Source of the DNA: Streptomyces sp. SCL15-4
Lineage (GTDB): Bacteria > Actinomycetota > Actinomycetes > Streptomycetales > Streptomycetaceae
Reading direction: 5' to 3'
NCBI RefSeq assembly: GCF_033366695.1
Contig: NZ_JAOBTQ010000001.1
Location: forward strand, 7,192,001 to 7,256,000
DNA length: 64,000 nt
The notes under the pieces are model-generated. The model was not told the origin of the DNA and made no database searches. It saw only the letters and a list, made by a program, of their open reading frames with translations. Below, piece by piece: positions 41,245 to 50,246 of this stretch (its first letter is position 1; each line of letters begins with the position of its first letter). The position numbers and the translations under genes are program-made.

Positions 41245-43512
41245 GTGGTACGGCCGCCCGACACCGGCCCGGCCGGAGCCGGGCGGCCGTCCACCACCCA
41301 CCCCAAACGGACCGTTCCCCCGCCCCCACCGCCCCCGGGCGGCCCTGCCGCCGCCTTCGCCGCGCCCGCCCGCGTCCCGCTGCCGAACGCCTCCGGGCCG
41401 CGCGAGGCGACGACGCGGCTCATCGCGCACGGCTGCTGGTACCCCTCGGCCGACCCGTCCGGCACACGCGTCGCCGTCATCTGCGACCGCGGCGGTGTGC
41501 CACAGCTCTGGACGGGCCCCGTGGACGGCGAGGCCGTGCACCTGCTCGACGACGGACCGGACCCCGTGACGGAGGTGTCCTGGTCGCCCGACGGCCGCTG
41601 GATCGCCTACACCACGGCTCCCGGCGGCGGTGAGCACACACGTGTGCTCTGTGTCCGGCCCGACGGCAGCGACCGGCACATCCTCGCCGGAGCCGAGCCG
41701 GGCAGCTCGGCCCACCTGGGCTGCTGGGCGCACGACGGGTCGGCGGTCGCGGTCACCGTAGCGGTGCCCACCGCCGTACCCGCCCCGGACGCCACGGCAC
41801 CGGCCGGTGCGCCCGGTCCCGGCTCGGCCGACGGCCGTCTGCCGGCCCACTGGCAGGGCCGGACGGGCGACACGAAGCTCCTCGGCCCGGCACCCCACAC
41901 GGACCCCGGGCCCGGGCTGCCGTCATCCGTGCTCACGGTGGGGACGGCGGCGATCGGCGCGCCGGACGGCAGGACCGCACCGGCAGCCGGATTCGGCGAC
42001 GGACTGTCGGCGTACCTCGTCGACCCCGACGGTGTCGCCGCCCCCGTCCTGCTCGCCCTCGAGAAGGACGCGGCGACGCTCCGCGTGTGCGATCTCAGCC
42101 GGGACGGCGCGCTCGCGCTGCTGCGCCGGGGACCGCGCGGCCGGCGCGAGGCCGTCGTACTGCGCACCGCCGACCAGGTGACGACCTGCGTGATGCCGGT
42201 GGCCGACGGAGACCCGTGGATCGGCAGCTTCTCACCCCGCGCCGACACCCTCTGGCTGCGCAGCAACGCCCACCGGGAATTCGCGGTCCTCCTCGCCGCA
42301 GCGCTCGACCCGGAAGGACGACCGCGCGGCTGGTCGGTCGCCGCCTCGCGGGAGAACAGCGACCTGGAACTGCTGAGCTGTGCCCGCGACGGCGCTTTCG
42401 CCGTGCTCGCCTGGAACATCCGGGGCATGAGCGAGGTGGAGGTCCTGGACACCAGCGCGGCCGGCCGGCCGGGGACGGAGGCCGGCGCGGCCGGCCGGCC
42501 CGGGCGGGACCGGGAGGCGTCCGCCCGGCGCGGGACGGACTCCGGCCCGCCCCGGTCCGTGTCCCTGCCGCACGAAGTGGTCACCCGCATCACCGGCGCC
42601 GGCCCCCGGCTGGTCCTGGCCCTGTCCGGGTCCCGCCGTCGCCCCGGTATCTGGTGGCTGCCCGACGGCGCGACCCCGCTGCGCACCCCGTGGTCGTCGC
42701 GCGACGAGGACGCCGTTCCCCCGGGCCGCCCGCCCGTGCGGCCGGTCCCGCTGCGTCCCACCGCCCGGGACGGGCTGCCGCTGAACGGCTGGTACTACCG
42801 CGCGCCGGGCCGCGCCCCCGGCGAACCGGCGCCCTGCGTCATCCATCTGCACGGCGGCCCCGAGGACCAGGAGCGCCCCGTCCTCGACCCGCTGTACCAC
42901 GAGATCCTCGGGCGAGGACTCGACGTCTTCGCACCCGACGTCCGCGGGTCCTCCGGATACGGCCGGTCGTTCGTCGACGCGGACCTGGGAAGGGGACGGT
43001 TCGCCGCGATCGACGACGTGGCGGACTGCGCCGCCCACGCCGTGCTGGCCGGTCCGGCCGACCCCGCCCGGCTGGCGGTGATGGGACGCTCGTACGGCGG
43101 CTACCTCACCTTCGCCTCCCTGGTCTGGCACCCGGACCTCTTCCGCACCGGGATCGCGGTGTGCGGCATGTCGGACCTCGCGACGTTCTTCGACGGCACC
43201 GAACCCTGGATCGCCCAGTCGGCGGCCCACAAGTACGGCCATCCCGAACGCGACCGCGAACTGCTGCGGACGCTGTCACCGATGAGCCGCGTCGACGCGC
43301 TGCGGGCACCGGTGCTCGCCGTGCACGGGGAGCACGACACCAATGTGCCGCCCGGGGAGTCGGAGCAGTTCGTACGGGCGGCGCGCGAACGCGGTGTGAC
43401 CGCCGAACTGCTCACCCTGCCCGACGAAGGACACGAGTTCCTCCGCGCCGACAACCGCCGGCTCTTCCGCCGTGCCGCCGCCGACTGGCTGCAGCGGCAC
43501 CTGAGCACCTGA
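41245..43512 (+). CDS. S9 family (prolyl-oligopeptidase-like) serine peptidase
   Basis: 755 residues. GTG 41245 is chosen because GGGGAG lies exactly 6 nt before it; an ATG at 41206, overlapping the previous gene, is also open. After a Pro-rich start comes a beta-propeller (WSPDGRWIAYTTAPGGGEH and similar blades, interrupted by Gly/Pro/Ala-rich insertions) and a C-terminal alpha/beta hydrolase domain. The catalytic Ser is in MGRSYGGY (about 615), Asp in HGEHDTN (about 699) and His in DEGHEFL (about 730). It presumably cleaves a small peptide in the cytoplasm. In NAGGN clusters a peptidase is the constant third member, normally M42; an S9 enzyme here is a variation. Confidence 0.88.
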   Translation: MVRPPDTGPAGAGRPSTTHPKRTVPPPPPPPGGPAAAFAAPARVPLPNASGPREATTRLIAHGCWYPSADPSGTRVAVICDRGGVPQLWTGPVDGEAVHLLDDGPDPVTEVSWSPDGRWIAYTTAPGGGEHTRVLCVRPDGSDRHILAGAEPGSSAHLGCWAHDGSAVAVTVAVPTAVPAPDATAPAGAPGPGSADGRLPAHWQGRTGDTKLLGPAPHTDPGPGLPSSVLTVGTAAIGAPDGRTAPAAGFGDGLSAYLVDPDGVAAPVLLALEKDAATLRVCDLSRDGALALLRRGPRGRREAVVLRTADQVTTCVMPVADGDPWIGSFSPRADTLWLRSNAHREFAVLLAAALDPEGRPRGWSVAASRENSDLELLSCARDGAFAVLAWNIRGMSEVEVLDTSAAGRPGTEAGAAGRPGRDREASARRGTDSGPPRSVSLPHEVVTRITGAGPRLVLALSGSRRRPGIWWLPDGATPLRTPWSSRDEDAVPPGRPPVRPVPLRPTARDGLPLNGWYYRAPGRAPGEPAPCVIHLHGGPEDQERPVLDPLYHEILGRGLDVFAPDVRGSSGYGRSFVDADLGRGRFAAIDDVADCAAHAVLAGPADPARLAVMGRSYGGYLTFASLVWHPDLFRTGIAVCGMSDLATFFDGTEPWIAQSAAHKYGHPERDRELLRTLSPMSRVDALRAPVLAVHGEHDTNVPPGESEQFVRAARERGVTAELLTLPDEGHEFLRADNRRLFRRAAADWLQRHLST

Positions 43513-43624
43513 CCCGTCCCAGGAGTGCGGGCCGTACCCGCCACAGTTCCGGCGGCGGCGCGCGGACGGACACTCGCGGAGCCACCCCCGGACGACCCGT
43601 CGCACGAAGGCACTCCCGGTGCGC

Positions 43625-43630
43625 GATACT
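43625..43630 (+). promoter_or_regulatory. -10 hexamer GATACT, leaderless start of GNAT gene
   Basis: Ends 6 nt before ATG 43637; no ribosome site between. Confidence 0.45.
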
Positions 43631-43636
43631 CGTCGG

Positions 43637-44125
43637 ATGAGTTCACGCACCTCCCCGCTCAGCCGGTCGGTCACGATCCGGAGGGCCGTCGCGCGGGATG
43701 CCAAGCGGCTCACGCGGCTCGTGCGCGGCTCGGGCGCGTACAAGGGCATGTACGCAGCCGCGGTCGCGGGCTACCGGGTCGGTCCCGATTACATCGAGGC
43801 CCACCGCGCCTTCGTAGCCGTCGGCGCCGGCGAGCACGAGGGCCGGGTCCTCGGGTTCTACTCGCTCGTCCTCGCTCCACCGGAGCTGGACCTGCTGTTC
43901 GTCGCCGACGAGGTGCAAGGACGCGGTATCGGACGCCTGCTCGTCGCGCACATGCGGTCCGAGGCCCGAGCCGCCGGGCTCGACCGCGTCAAGGTCGTGT
44001 CGCATCTTCCCGCCGAGGGCTTCTACCACCGCGCCGGCGCGGTGCGGACCGGGACCGCGCGCGCGAACCCGCCCGCCGTGCCGTGGGACCGTCCCGAATT
44101 CGAGTTCCGCATTCCCCCGGCGTGA
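43637..44125 (+). CDS. GNAT family N-acetyltransferase
   Basis: 162 residues. ATG 43637 is preferred over an upstream GTG at 43619 since a -10 hexamer lies between them. The acetyl-CoA loop is FVADEVQGRGIGRLLVAHM, matching the QxxGxG/A motif, followed by FYHRAGAV. It is a typical small stand-alone GNAT. It lies 124 nt after the S9 peptidase gene on the same strand but seems to have its own promoter. Whether it acetylates the product of the ligase/amidotransferase genes is only a proposal. Confidence 0.88.
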   Translation: MSSRTSPLSRSVTIRRAVARDAKRLTRLVRGSGAYKGMYAAAVAGYRVGPDYIEAHRAFVAVGAGEHEGRVLGFYSLVLAPPELDLLFVADEVQGRGIGRLLVAHMRSEARAAGLDRVKVVSHLPAEGFYHRAGAVRTGTARANPPAVPWDRPEFEFRIPPA

Positions 44126-44253
44126 CGCGGTGTGCCGCTTCGAGGACGGCGGAGCCGATCACGGCGCCGCCGATCGTTCCTCCCGAGCCGCCTGCCCGGT
44201 AGCCGGCCGTCCGCTCCGGCGGTTCGAGCCCTCGCCGCCACGGGCGTGAGCGG

Positions 44254-45861
44254 TCAGTGCCCGCCGGTCCGCCCGGCGCCCCGGCGGGGACGCAGCAAGG
44301 TCGCCGCCATGAGCGCGGTGCCGGCCAGGCCCACCGCCGCGATCACCGACACCGCGGTGAAGCCCCGGTCGTAGGCGTGCCGTGCCGAGCGCAGCACCTC
44401 GCGGGCGGTCTCGGACGGCACCTGTGCCATGACGTCCTGCGCCGCGGCGAACGACTCCCGCGCCCGGGCCCGCTGGTCTGCGGACAGGCCCGGCACCTGC
44501 GGCAGGCCCGTGCGGTACACGGCGGTCAGGACGGTGCCGAGGACGGCGACACCGAGTCCCGCGCCGAGCTCGAAGGACGTCTCCTGGATGGCCGCCGCCT
44601 CCCCGGACCGCTCGGGCTGCGCGGCGCCCATGATGGAATCGGCGCCCAGCGTCATGACGATGCCGGCGCCGTACCCCGCGGCGAGCAGCGGGACGAGCAG
44701 GACGCCGTAGTGCGCGGTGTCGCCGACGGCCGCGATGGCGGCGTACGCGACGGCGAACAAGGAGAGCGCGCCGGTCAGCGCCCAGCGGTTGCCCCACCGG
44801 CTCGCCGTCCAGGGGGCCGTGACCGCGCCGAGGGCGTTGGCGCCCGCCAGCGGCATCAGCGCGAGCCCGGCGCGCAGCGGCGAGTACGCACCCACCTGCT
44901 GGAGCCACTGGGTGAGGAAGAACAGCAGGGCGACATAGCTGCCGAAGCAGCCGATGACACACAGCGTGGCGGTGGTGAAGCGGCGATCGCGGAAGAGGGT
45001 GAAGTCCAGCAGCGGCTCGGACAGGCGTCGTTGCCGCCGGACGAAGGCAAGGATCAGGGCGCCTCCGACGAGCCCGGTGACGACGATCACGGTGTTCAGC
45101 CCGGCGTGTTCGCCGGCCTGCTTGAGCGCGTAGACGACGCCCGCCAGACCGGTCACCGACAGCGCGACGCTGGCCACGTCCCAGCGGCGGGGTACGGGGT
45201 TGCGCGACTCGGGGATGACGCGGGCGCCGACGGCCAGGATGACGACGATGATGGGGACGTTGATGAGGAACACCGCTCCCCAGCCCCACCTCTCGGTCAC
45301 CAGACCGCCCGCCAGCGGACCGATGGTGGCCCCGACGCTGTGCGCGGAGGTCCAGATGCCGAGGGCGACGGCGCGCTCGCGGTCGTCGGGGAAGACCACC
45401 CGGATGATGGCCACCGTGGACGCCATGATCATCGCCGCGCCGACACCGAGCGCGGCCCGGGCCGCGATGAGCTGTGCGGTCGAGGTCGCGAAGGCGGCCG
45501 CGGCGGAGGCGAGGCCGAAGGTGAAGAAGCCGCTGAGCACCATGCGGCGCCGGCCGATGCGATCACCGAGGGTGCCGCAGGTCACCAGGAGGGCGGCGAG
45601 CGTCAGGGAGTAGACGTCGACGATCCACAGCAGCTGGGCGGGGCTCGGTTCCAGGTCCCGGCTCAGGCTCGGCACCGCGACGTGCAGGACGGTGAGGTCG
45701 ATGCCGCACAGGAAGAGGCTGCCCGACACCACCGCCAGTACCAGCCACCGCTGCCGCGCGGGAAGGTCCGGCCGCGCGGGCCCCCCGGTGTCGGCCGATG
45801 GGTCCGCGCTCTTCTTCCCGTCGGCTGATCCGGCCGCGGCGGGAGCCTTGCTCTCTGTCAT
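44254..45861 (-). CDS. DHA2 (EmrB/QacA) family MFS drug efflux transporter
   Basis: 535 residues from ATG 45861, with GGAAG 8 nt upstream; an ATG at 45897 is in frame. Fourteen membrane helices are expected. Typical DHA2 motifs are LDLTV-like FLCGIDLTVLHVAVPSLSR in helix 1, WIVDVYSLTLAALLV in helix 2, GDRIGRRRMV in loop 2-3 and the motif C region GATIGPLAGG. Exports hydrophobic or cationic drugs using the proton gradient. It is divergent from an HxlR regulator that probably controls it. Confidence 0.92.
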   Translation of the reverse strand: MTESKAPAAAGSADGKKSADPSADTGGPARPDLPARQRWLVLAVVSGSLFLCGIDLTVLHVAVPSLSRDLEPSPAQLLWIVDVYSLTLAALLVTCGTLGDRIGRRRMVLSGFFTFGLASAAAAFATSTAQLIAARAALGVGAAMIMASTVAIIRVVFPDDRERAVALGIWTSAHSVGATIGPLAGGLVTERWGWGAVFLINVPIIVVILAVGARVIPESRNPVPRRWDVASVALSVTGLAGVVYALKQAGEHAGLNTVIVVTGLVGGALILAFVRRQRRLSEPLLDFTLFRDRRFTTATLCVIGCFGSYVALLFFLTQWLQQVGAYSPLRAGLALMPLAGANALGAVTAPWTASRWGNRWALTGALSLFAVAYAAIAAVGDTAHYGVLLVPLLAAGYGAGIVMTLGADSIMGAAQPERSGEAAAIQETSFELGAGLGVAVLGTVLTAVYRTGLPQVPGLSADQRARARESFAAAQDVMAQVPSETAREVLRSARHAYDRGFTAVSVIAAVGLAGTALMAATLLRPRRGAGRTGGH

Positions 45862-45950
45862 AGTCTCAGCTTCCGTAAGTACCAACGCGGCCTGCAAGTA
45901 CGGTCATTCGTGTCACCTAGTACCACGCTGTATACCAATGGAGGTCAGGG
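45862..45950. promoter_or_regulatory. Shared control region, efflux pump / HxlR
   Basis: This 89-bp AT-richer divergent region contains GTAC-centred elements near 45879, 45898 and 45920 (AAGTACC, AAGTACG, TAGTACC). They may be HxlR half-sites; spacing is about two helical turns. Confidence 0.4.
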
Positions 45951-46316
45951 ATGCGTTCCAAGGTGGAGGAAGCCTCCGACCACTGTGCGGTCGAGTTCGC
46001 CATGGAACTGCTCGGCGGTCGCTGGAAACTGGCCATTCTCAAACAGCTGGTCGCGGGCACACACCGGTTCGGCGAGTTGCGGCGTGCGCTGCCGGGTGTC
46101 ACCCAGCGCATGCTGACCCGCCAGCTGAGGGAGCTGGAGGCGGACGGGCTGGTGGAGCGGACGGTGTACCGGGAGGTGCCGCCGCGGGTCGAGTACGCCC
46201 TCACCGACGTCGGCCACACGCTGGACTCCATCACGGAGCAGCTGGACGCGTGGGGCCGCTGGTACCGCGACACGGTGCGCCGCGAGGCGCCGTCCGGTCC
46301 CGGCGCGTCCGCCTGA
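45951..46316 (+). CDS. HxlR family transcriptional regulator
   Basis: 121 residues from ATG 45951, with GGAGG upstream. A Cys near the N-terminus (SDHCAVEFAMELLGGRWKL) is at the place where HxlR/HypR proteins sense electrophiles. The winged helix is GELRRALPGVTQRMLTRQL followed by ELEADGLVERTVYREVPPRV. It is divergent from the DHA2 pump, the usual arrangement for a local repressor responding to quinones, aldehydes or drugs. Confidence 0.9.
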   Translation: MRSKVEEASDHCAVEFAMELLGGRWKLAILKQLVAGTHRFGELRRALPGVTQRMLTRQLRELEADGLVERTVYREVPPRVEYALTDVGHTLDSITEQLDAWGRWYRDTVRREAPSGPGASA

Positions 46317-46369
46317 CCAGGGCTTGGCGGGCGGCTGCGCCGGGACCGGACGGCCGGCTGTCGCGGGGC

Positions 46370-47683
46370 TCAGAACTCGGCGAGGTTCTGCCGCAAGGTG
46401 TGGCCGGGGGTGTACGCGGCCCGGGTCAGTCCGCGGCGCTGGAGCGCGGGCACGAGTCCGTCGGTGACATCGGCGACCCAGCGGCGGTTCAGCCGGAGCA
46501 CCGGGGTGGTGAGCATGAACCCGTCGCCGCCGACCTCTTCCATCACCTCCCCCATCCGCTCCGCCACCTGGTCGGGTGTGCCGATGAGTTCCACCGAGGA
46601 GACCAGTCCTCCGGCGGCGTCCAGCACCAGTTCCCGCAGTGTCTTGCCGCTGCCCCACTGCTGGAGCTGGTCCAGCGACCCCTGCTCCCCGTTGGTCTCC
46701 AGCCGGTACGGCAGTGGCTCGTCCAGGTCGAACCGGGCGAAGTCGATCTCCGTGAGCGCGGAGGTCTCGGCGAGGATGTCGTGGATGAACTGCGGTGACG
46801 AGATCATCCGCTGGTGCTTGTCCCGTGCCTCCTGTTCGGTCTCGCCGAGCGTGGGCGTGACGCAGAACAGCACCTTGACGTCGTCGGGGTCGCGACCGGC
46901 CGCCTCGGCGTGTTTGCGCACGTCGTCGCGGAATTCCCGCATTCCCGCGACACCGTTGGCGATGGCGATGACCGAGTCGGCGTTGCGCGCGGCGAAGACC
47001 CGGCCGCGGGGGGAGGCGCCGGCCTGCACGAAGGCGGGCCGGTGCTGCGGGGAGGGCACGGTGTTCAACGGGCCGCGCACGCTGTAGTGCTCGCCCTTGA
47101 AGTGGATCGGGCGGACCTTGGTGTGGTCGGCGTAGACGCCGTTCTCCCGGTCGAGCACGACGGCGTCCTCGTCCCAGGACGCGAAGAGCTGCCGTACGAC
47201 GTCGACGTACTCGTCCGCCATGGCGTACCGCACGTCGCGCGGCGGCAGCTTCTCCAGGCCGAAGTTCTGCGCGGCCAGGTCCTCGGCGCTGGTGACGATG
47301 TTCCAGCCGAAGCGCCCGCCGAGCATGCTGTCCATCGTCGAGGCGAGCCGCGCTGTCATGAACGGCGGGTAGGCCAGAGTGGACAGGGTGGCGACGATGC
47401 CCAGGTGGGAGGTGTTCAGGCCCATCGCGACGGCCAGCGGGACCGGGTCGTGTTTGGGGACGACCATGCCTTGCCGCAGGGCCCGCTCGGCGGAGCCGCC
47501 GTAGCTCTCCGGGACCATCAGCTTGTCCTCGATGATCACGTAGTCGAAGCAGGCGCGTTCGAGTGCCTGGGCCACCTCCGTGTGGAACCTGCCGTCCCAC
47601 GGGGAGCCTCCGCTGCCGAAGGGGCCCTGCCAGTCGTCCGGCGTGAAGTTGAAGATACAGGCGAGGTGGAACTTGCGGGTCAC
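46370..47683 (-). CDS. LLM-class flavin-dependent monooxygenase (NtaA/SnaA/DszA type)
   Basis: 437 residues from GTG 47683, whose GTGA overlaps the stop of the creatininase-family gene. The N-terminus FHLACIFNFTPDDWQGP and the segments VIIEDKLMVPESYGG, ATLSTLAYPPFMTARL and FGWNIVTSAEDLAAQNFG are those of the nitrilotriacetate/pristinamycin/dibenzothiophene-sulfone monooxygenase group. These enzymes use reduced FMN from a partner reductase and O2 to open C-N, C-S or C-C bonds. The operon's first gene is such a reductase. It is the last gene of the operon. The substrate is unknown; a cyclic amide or N-heterocycle is inferred from its neighbours. Confidence 0.9.
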   Translation of the reverse strand: MTRKFHLACIFNFTPDDWQGPFGSGGSPWDGRFHTEVAQALERACFDYVIIEDKLMVPESYGGSAERALRQGMVVPKHDPVPLAVAMGLNTSHLGIVATLSTLAYPPFMTARLASTMDSMLGGRFGWNIVTSAEDLAAQNFGLEKLPPRDVRYAMADEYVDVVRQLFASWDEDAVVLDRENGVYADHTKVRPIHFKGEHYSVRGPLNTVPSPQHRPAFVQAGASPRGRVFAARNADSVIAIANGVAGMREFRDDVRKHAEAAGRDPDDVKVLFCVTPTLGETEQEARDKHQRMISSPQFIHDILAETSALTEIDFARFDLDEPLPYRLETNGEQGSLDQLQQWGSGKTLRELVLDAAGGLVSSVELIGTPDQVAERMGEVMEEVGGDGFMLTTPVLRLNRRWVADVTDGLVPALQRRGLTRAAYTPGHTLRQNLAEF

Positions 47684-48528
47684 GGCTGGTGTCCCCCTTC
47701 GGGACGTGCGGCGGTCCGGTGCTGTGCGTCCGCGCGGCGGTCCGGACGGGTCTGGGCGAAGAGCAGTCCCGAGCCCTCGCGCACCATGGCCGTCGTCTCG
47801 TCCACGACATGGCGCAGCAGCTTCTCCCCGAGGCCGGCGTCGGCGCCGGTGGTGGAGGAGAGGACTCCGCGGTGGGTGGTCTGCGCCACGTCGACCGGGT
47901 GCAGATAGACGCCCGCCCGGGGCGGGTTGTCGTGGTCGGGACGTTCGTCGGTGACGAGGTCGGGCCGCAGGTGGAGCATGAGGCTCGTCTCGGTGACTCC
48001 CGCGTGCTCGGCGTGCCAGCCGGGGAACTCCGGGATCTCCGCGTCCGTCCAGGTGTCGCGGACCAGGCTCCACCAGCTGAAGGCGAAGACCTCCGTGCTG
48101 TCCAGCAGGCCTCGCTCGCGCACCTGGTCCAGCGCCTCGAAGAGAAACGGTTCGTTCTCGTAGTGCCCGTTGACCACGATCAGCCGGGCCATGGGCAGGG
48201 CCACCAGGGCCGTGAGCGTCTCGCGCAGGAAGCGGACGAGGGTGTCACCGGCCATGTACACCGTGCCGGGGAAGTGGAGTCCGCCGCCGCTCTGCGGCAG
48301 GGAGCGCGCGCCGATGGCCTGTGCGGGCAGGACGAAGGCGTCGAGTTCCCTGGCGATCTCGCCGGCGAAGGCCTCCGCCAGGATCAGGTCGACGGACAGG
48401 GGCAGGTGCGGGCCGTGCTGTTCTATCGCGCCGATGGGCCATACGACGGTGCGTCCGCGCACGGTGTCGGCGACCTGGGCGCTGGTCAGGTCGGTGAGGA
48501 GCGGGGCGCCCGGCTGACGGCCGCTCAC
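47680..48528 (-). CDS. Creatininase-family amidohydrolase
   Basis: 282 residues from GTG 48528. Metal-binding motifs of the family are clear: GAIEQHGPHLPLSVD (Glu, His and Asp ligands), VVNGHYEN in place of the usual NGHGGN, and HAEHAGVTETSLML with the second-site Glu. The family includes creatinine amidohydrolase, the riboflavin/F420-pathway formamide hydrolase ArfB and mycofactocin MftE; all act on cyclic amides, formamides or peptides. The gene overlaps both neighbours by 4 nt, so it is translationally coupled to the dehydrogenase-like and LLM genes. It probably opens or trims an amide made in this pathway. Confidence 0.88.
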   Translation of the reverse strand: MSGRQPGAPLLTDLTSAQVADTVRGRTVVWPIGAIEQHGPHLPLSVDLILAEAFAGEIARELDAFVLPAQAIGARSLPQSGGGLHFPGTVYMAGDTLVRFLRETLTALVALPMARLIVVNGHYENEPFLFEALDQVRERGLLDSTEVFAFSWWSLVRDTWTDAEIPEFPGWHAEHAGVTETSLMLHLRPDLVTDERPDHDNPPRAGVYLHPVDVAQTTHRGVLSSTTGADAGLGEKLLRHVVDETTAMVREGSGLLFAQTRPDRRADAQHRTAARPEGGHQP

Positions 48529-49418
48529 AGTGCCGCTCCCTCGGGTGCGTGCGCGCCGCTTCGGGCAGTGGCGCCGGCGCCGACCAGGTCCCTGGTCTCG
48601 GCCACGATGCGTTCGAGCGTCTCGTACATGTCGGTGTGCAGCGCCGTGTACACCTGGGCCACGTTCGCGCCGACGCTGAGGTAGTCGGCCACGTCGCGAC
48701 CGCTGGTGACTCCGCCGCAGCCCATGATCGGCAACTCGACTCCCTTCTTGCGCAGTTGCCAGACGGCGGCGAGGACGAGCGGCTTGAGACCGGGGCCCGA
48801 GTAGCCGAAGACACCGCCGAGTTCGAGGCCTCCGGTGGCGGGGGACACGGCCGCGCCGCCGATGGTGTCGCTGAGGGTGATGGCATCCGCTCCCCCCGCG
48901 ATGGCGGCACGTACCCGGTCCTGGAGCCCTTCGCCGACGGCGAGCTTGACGGAGAGGGGCAGCGCCGTTCTGCCGCGGGTCTCGGAGGTGTAGGCGTAGA
49001 CCCGGTCGGGATTGTCGTCCTCCAGGCCCTCCTCCTCGTTGAGGCAGGAGATGCCGAGTTCCAGGGCCTGACACCCGGTCGCCTCGACGTCCTTGGCCAG
49101 AGCGGCGAGTTCGGCCGGGCTGTCGGCGTGGAGCGAGGCGATGACCGGCAGCCGGTCGTCGGCGAACGAACGCAGCACGCCCAGCCAGTGGTTGACCGGT
49201 CGCTTGGAGTAGGTGGTGCTGTTGAGCATGCCGACGGGCAGACGGATGATCCGCTCGTCGAGGCCTTGCGGCGGGTTCGGGTGGATGGTCTTGGTGACGA
49301 CCGCTCCGGCGCCCCGCTCGATGAGCCGGCGGATGTTGCGTTCCTGGTCCGTCAGCAGTCCGGAACCGACTATCACGGGACTGGCCGGCGACAGGCCTAA
49401 TATCGACACGTCAGGCAC
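48525..49418 (-). CDS. Dihydroorotate dehydrogenase-like flavin protein
   Basis: 297 residues from GTG 49418, with GGAG about 8 nt upstream. The TIM-barrel order matches class 1 dihydroorotate and dihydropyrimidine dehydrogenases: an early PASPVIVGSGLLTD, then IHPNPPQG, VIASLHADS, LELGISCLNEE, LSVKLA and MGCGGVTSGRDVADYL followed by a VGANVAQVYTAL FMN-phosphate site. The usual NLSCPN is changed to GISCLN, so it is unlikely to be housekeeping PyrD. It may reduce or oxidise a pyrimidine-like ring. Coupled by GTGA to the creatininase-family gene. Confidence 0.82.
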   Translation of the reverse strand: MPDVSILGLSPASPVIVGSGLLTDQERNIRRLIERGAGAVVTKTIHPNPPQGLDERIIRLPVGMLNSTTYSKRPVNHWLGVLRSFADDRLPVIASLHADSPAELAALAKDVEATGCQALELGISCLNEEEGLEDDNPDRVYAYTSETRGRTALPLSVKLAVGEGLQDRVRAAIAGGADAITLSDTIGGAAVSPATGGLELGGVFGYSGPGLKPLVLAAVWQLRKKGVELPIMGCGGVTSGRDVADYLSVGANVAQVYTALHTDMYETLERIVAETRDLVGAGATARSGAHAPEGAAL

Positions 49419-49469
49419 TCGATGACTCCGTCCGGTGGATGAAACGGGTGGCGATGAGGCGGGTGCCTG

Positions 49470-50042
49470 CTAGGCGACGAGGCTCGCGCCGACGGCCTCA
49501 CGCTGCCGCTCGGTGGCGGCGAGCACGGCGTCGATGAGCAGCGTCGGCTTCTCGGTGAACTCGTCGAAGTCGATGGCCTGGACGGACCCCACGCGGTGGA
49601 GGCCCTTGAGGAGGTGGCTCGCGGAGTCGACGAACGGCTGCTTGGTGATCAGGACGATGGGGCGCCCGAGGGCCGTGGCCCAGCCGAGTTCGACGTGGGT
49701 GCCGTCCGTGCGTCGCAGGGTACCGTCCTCCAGCACCGGCAGGACGGGCACGAAGACGTCGCACTTCCTCATCCAGCGGAAGTCGCGCACGGAGACCTGC
49801 TCCGGGGTGAAGGACGCCGTCTCGGCCCCGAACTTCTCCACGACGTGCGCCGAGAAGACGTTGGCTCCGTTGTCCCGGGCGATGCCGATCGCCGTCGTGA
49901 TCGCGTCCTGGAGGTGACCGACGAACCCGTCCGCCAGGATGGCGTGCTGGATCGGTCCGCCCACGAAGACGTCGAGTCCTTGGAGCAGGCCGCCGCGCTG
50001 TGCGGACGTCTCCTCGGCACGGGTTCCCTGCTTCGATTCCAT
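49470..50042 (-). CDS. Nucleoside 2-deoxyribosyltransferase-like protein
   Basis: 190 residues from ATG 50042, AAGGAG upstream. The fold is indicated by FVGGPIQHAI, then FSAHVVEKFG, an RWMRKCDVFVPVLP strand and THVELGWATALGRPIVLITK, where the Glu corresponds to the nucleophile of nucleoside 2-deoxyribosyltransferases and DNPH1/RCL-type hydrolases. It would transfer or hydrolyse an N-glycosidic bond to a base. It is second in the operon, 51 nt before the dehydrogenase gene. Its presence is the strongest hint of a nucleoside or nucleobase-like substrate. Confidence 0.75.
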   Translation of the reverse strand: MESKQGTRAEETSAQRGGLLQGLDVFVGGPIQHAILADGFVGHLQDAITTAIGIARDNGANVFSAHVVEKFGAETASFTPEQVSVRDFRWMRKCDVFVPVLPVLEDGTLRRTDGTHVELGWATALGRPIVLITKQPFVDSASHLLKGLHRVGSVQAIDFDEFTEKPTLLIDAVLAATERQREAVGASLVA

Positions 50043-50246
50043 GACGTTGTCACTCCTTCTTGTTCGGGGGGTGATGACTTACGCCGGGCTGACGATCGCG
50101 GTGCACGGGCCCGGACACGGGCAGCGTGGTGCGCGGTACGGCGGCCGTGCGGACACGCGCAGCCGTACCGGTGGCGCGGGGAGGGAAGAGGGCGGCAGGG
50201 GGACGCGCGCGCCGTGCGGAGGGTCTGCCGCCCGGCGCGCGCCGGT
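50043..50246. other. Intergenic gap inside the operon
   Basis: About 200 bp between flavin reductase and deoxyribosyltransferase-like genes. It may hold a secondary promoter; no gene or clear hairpin was recognised. Confidence 0.4.
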
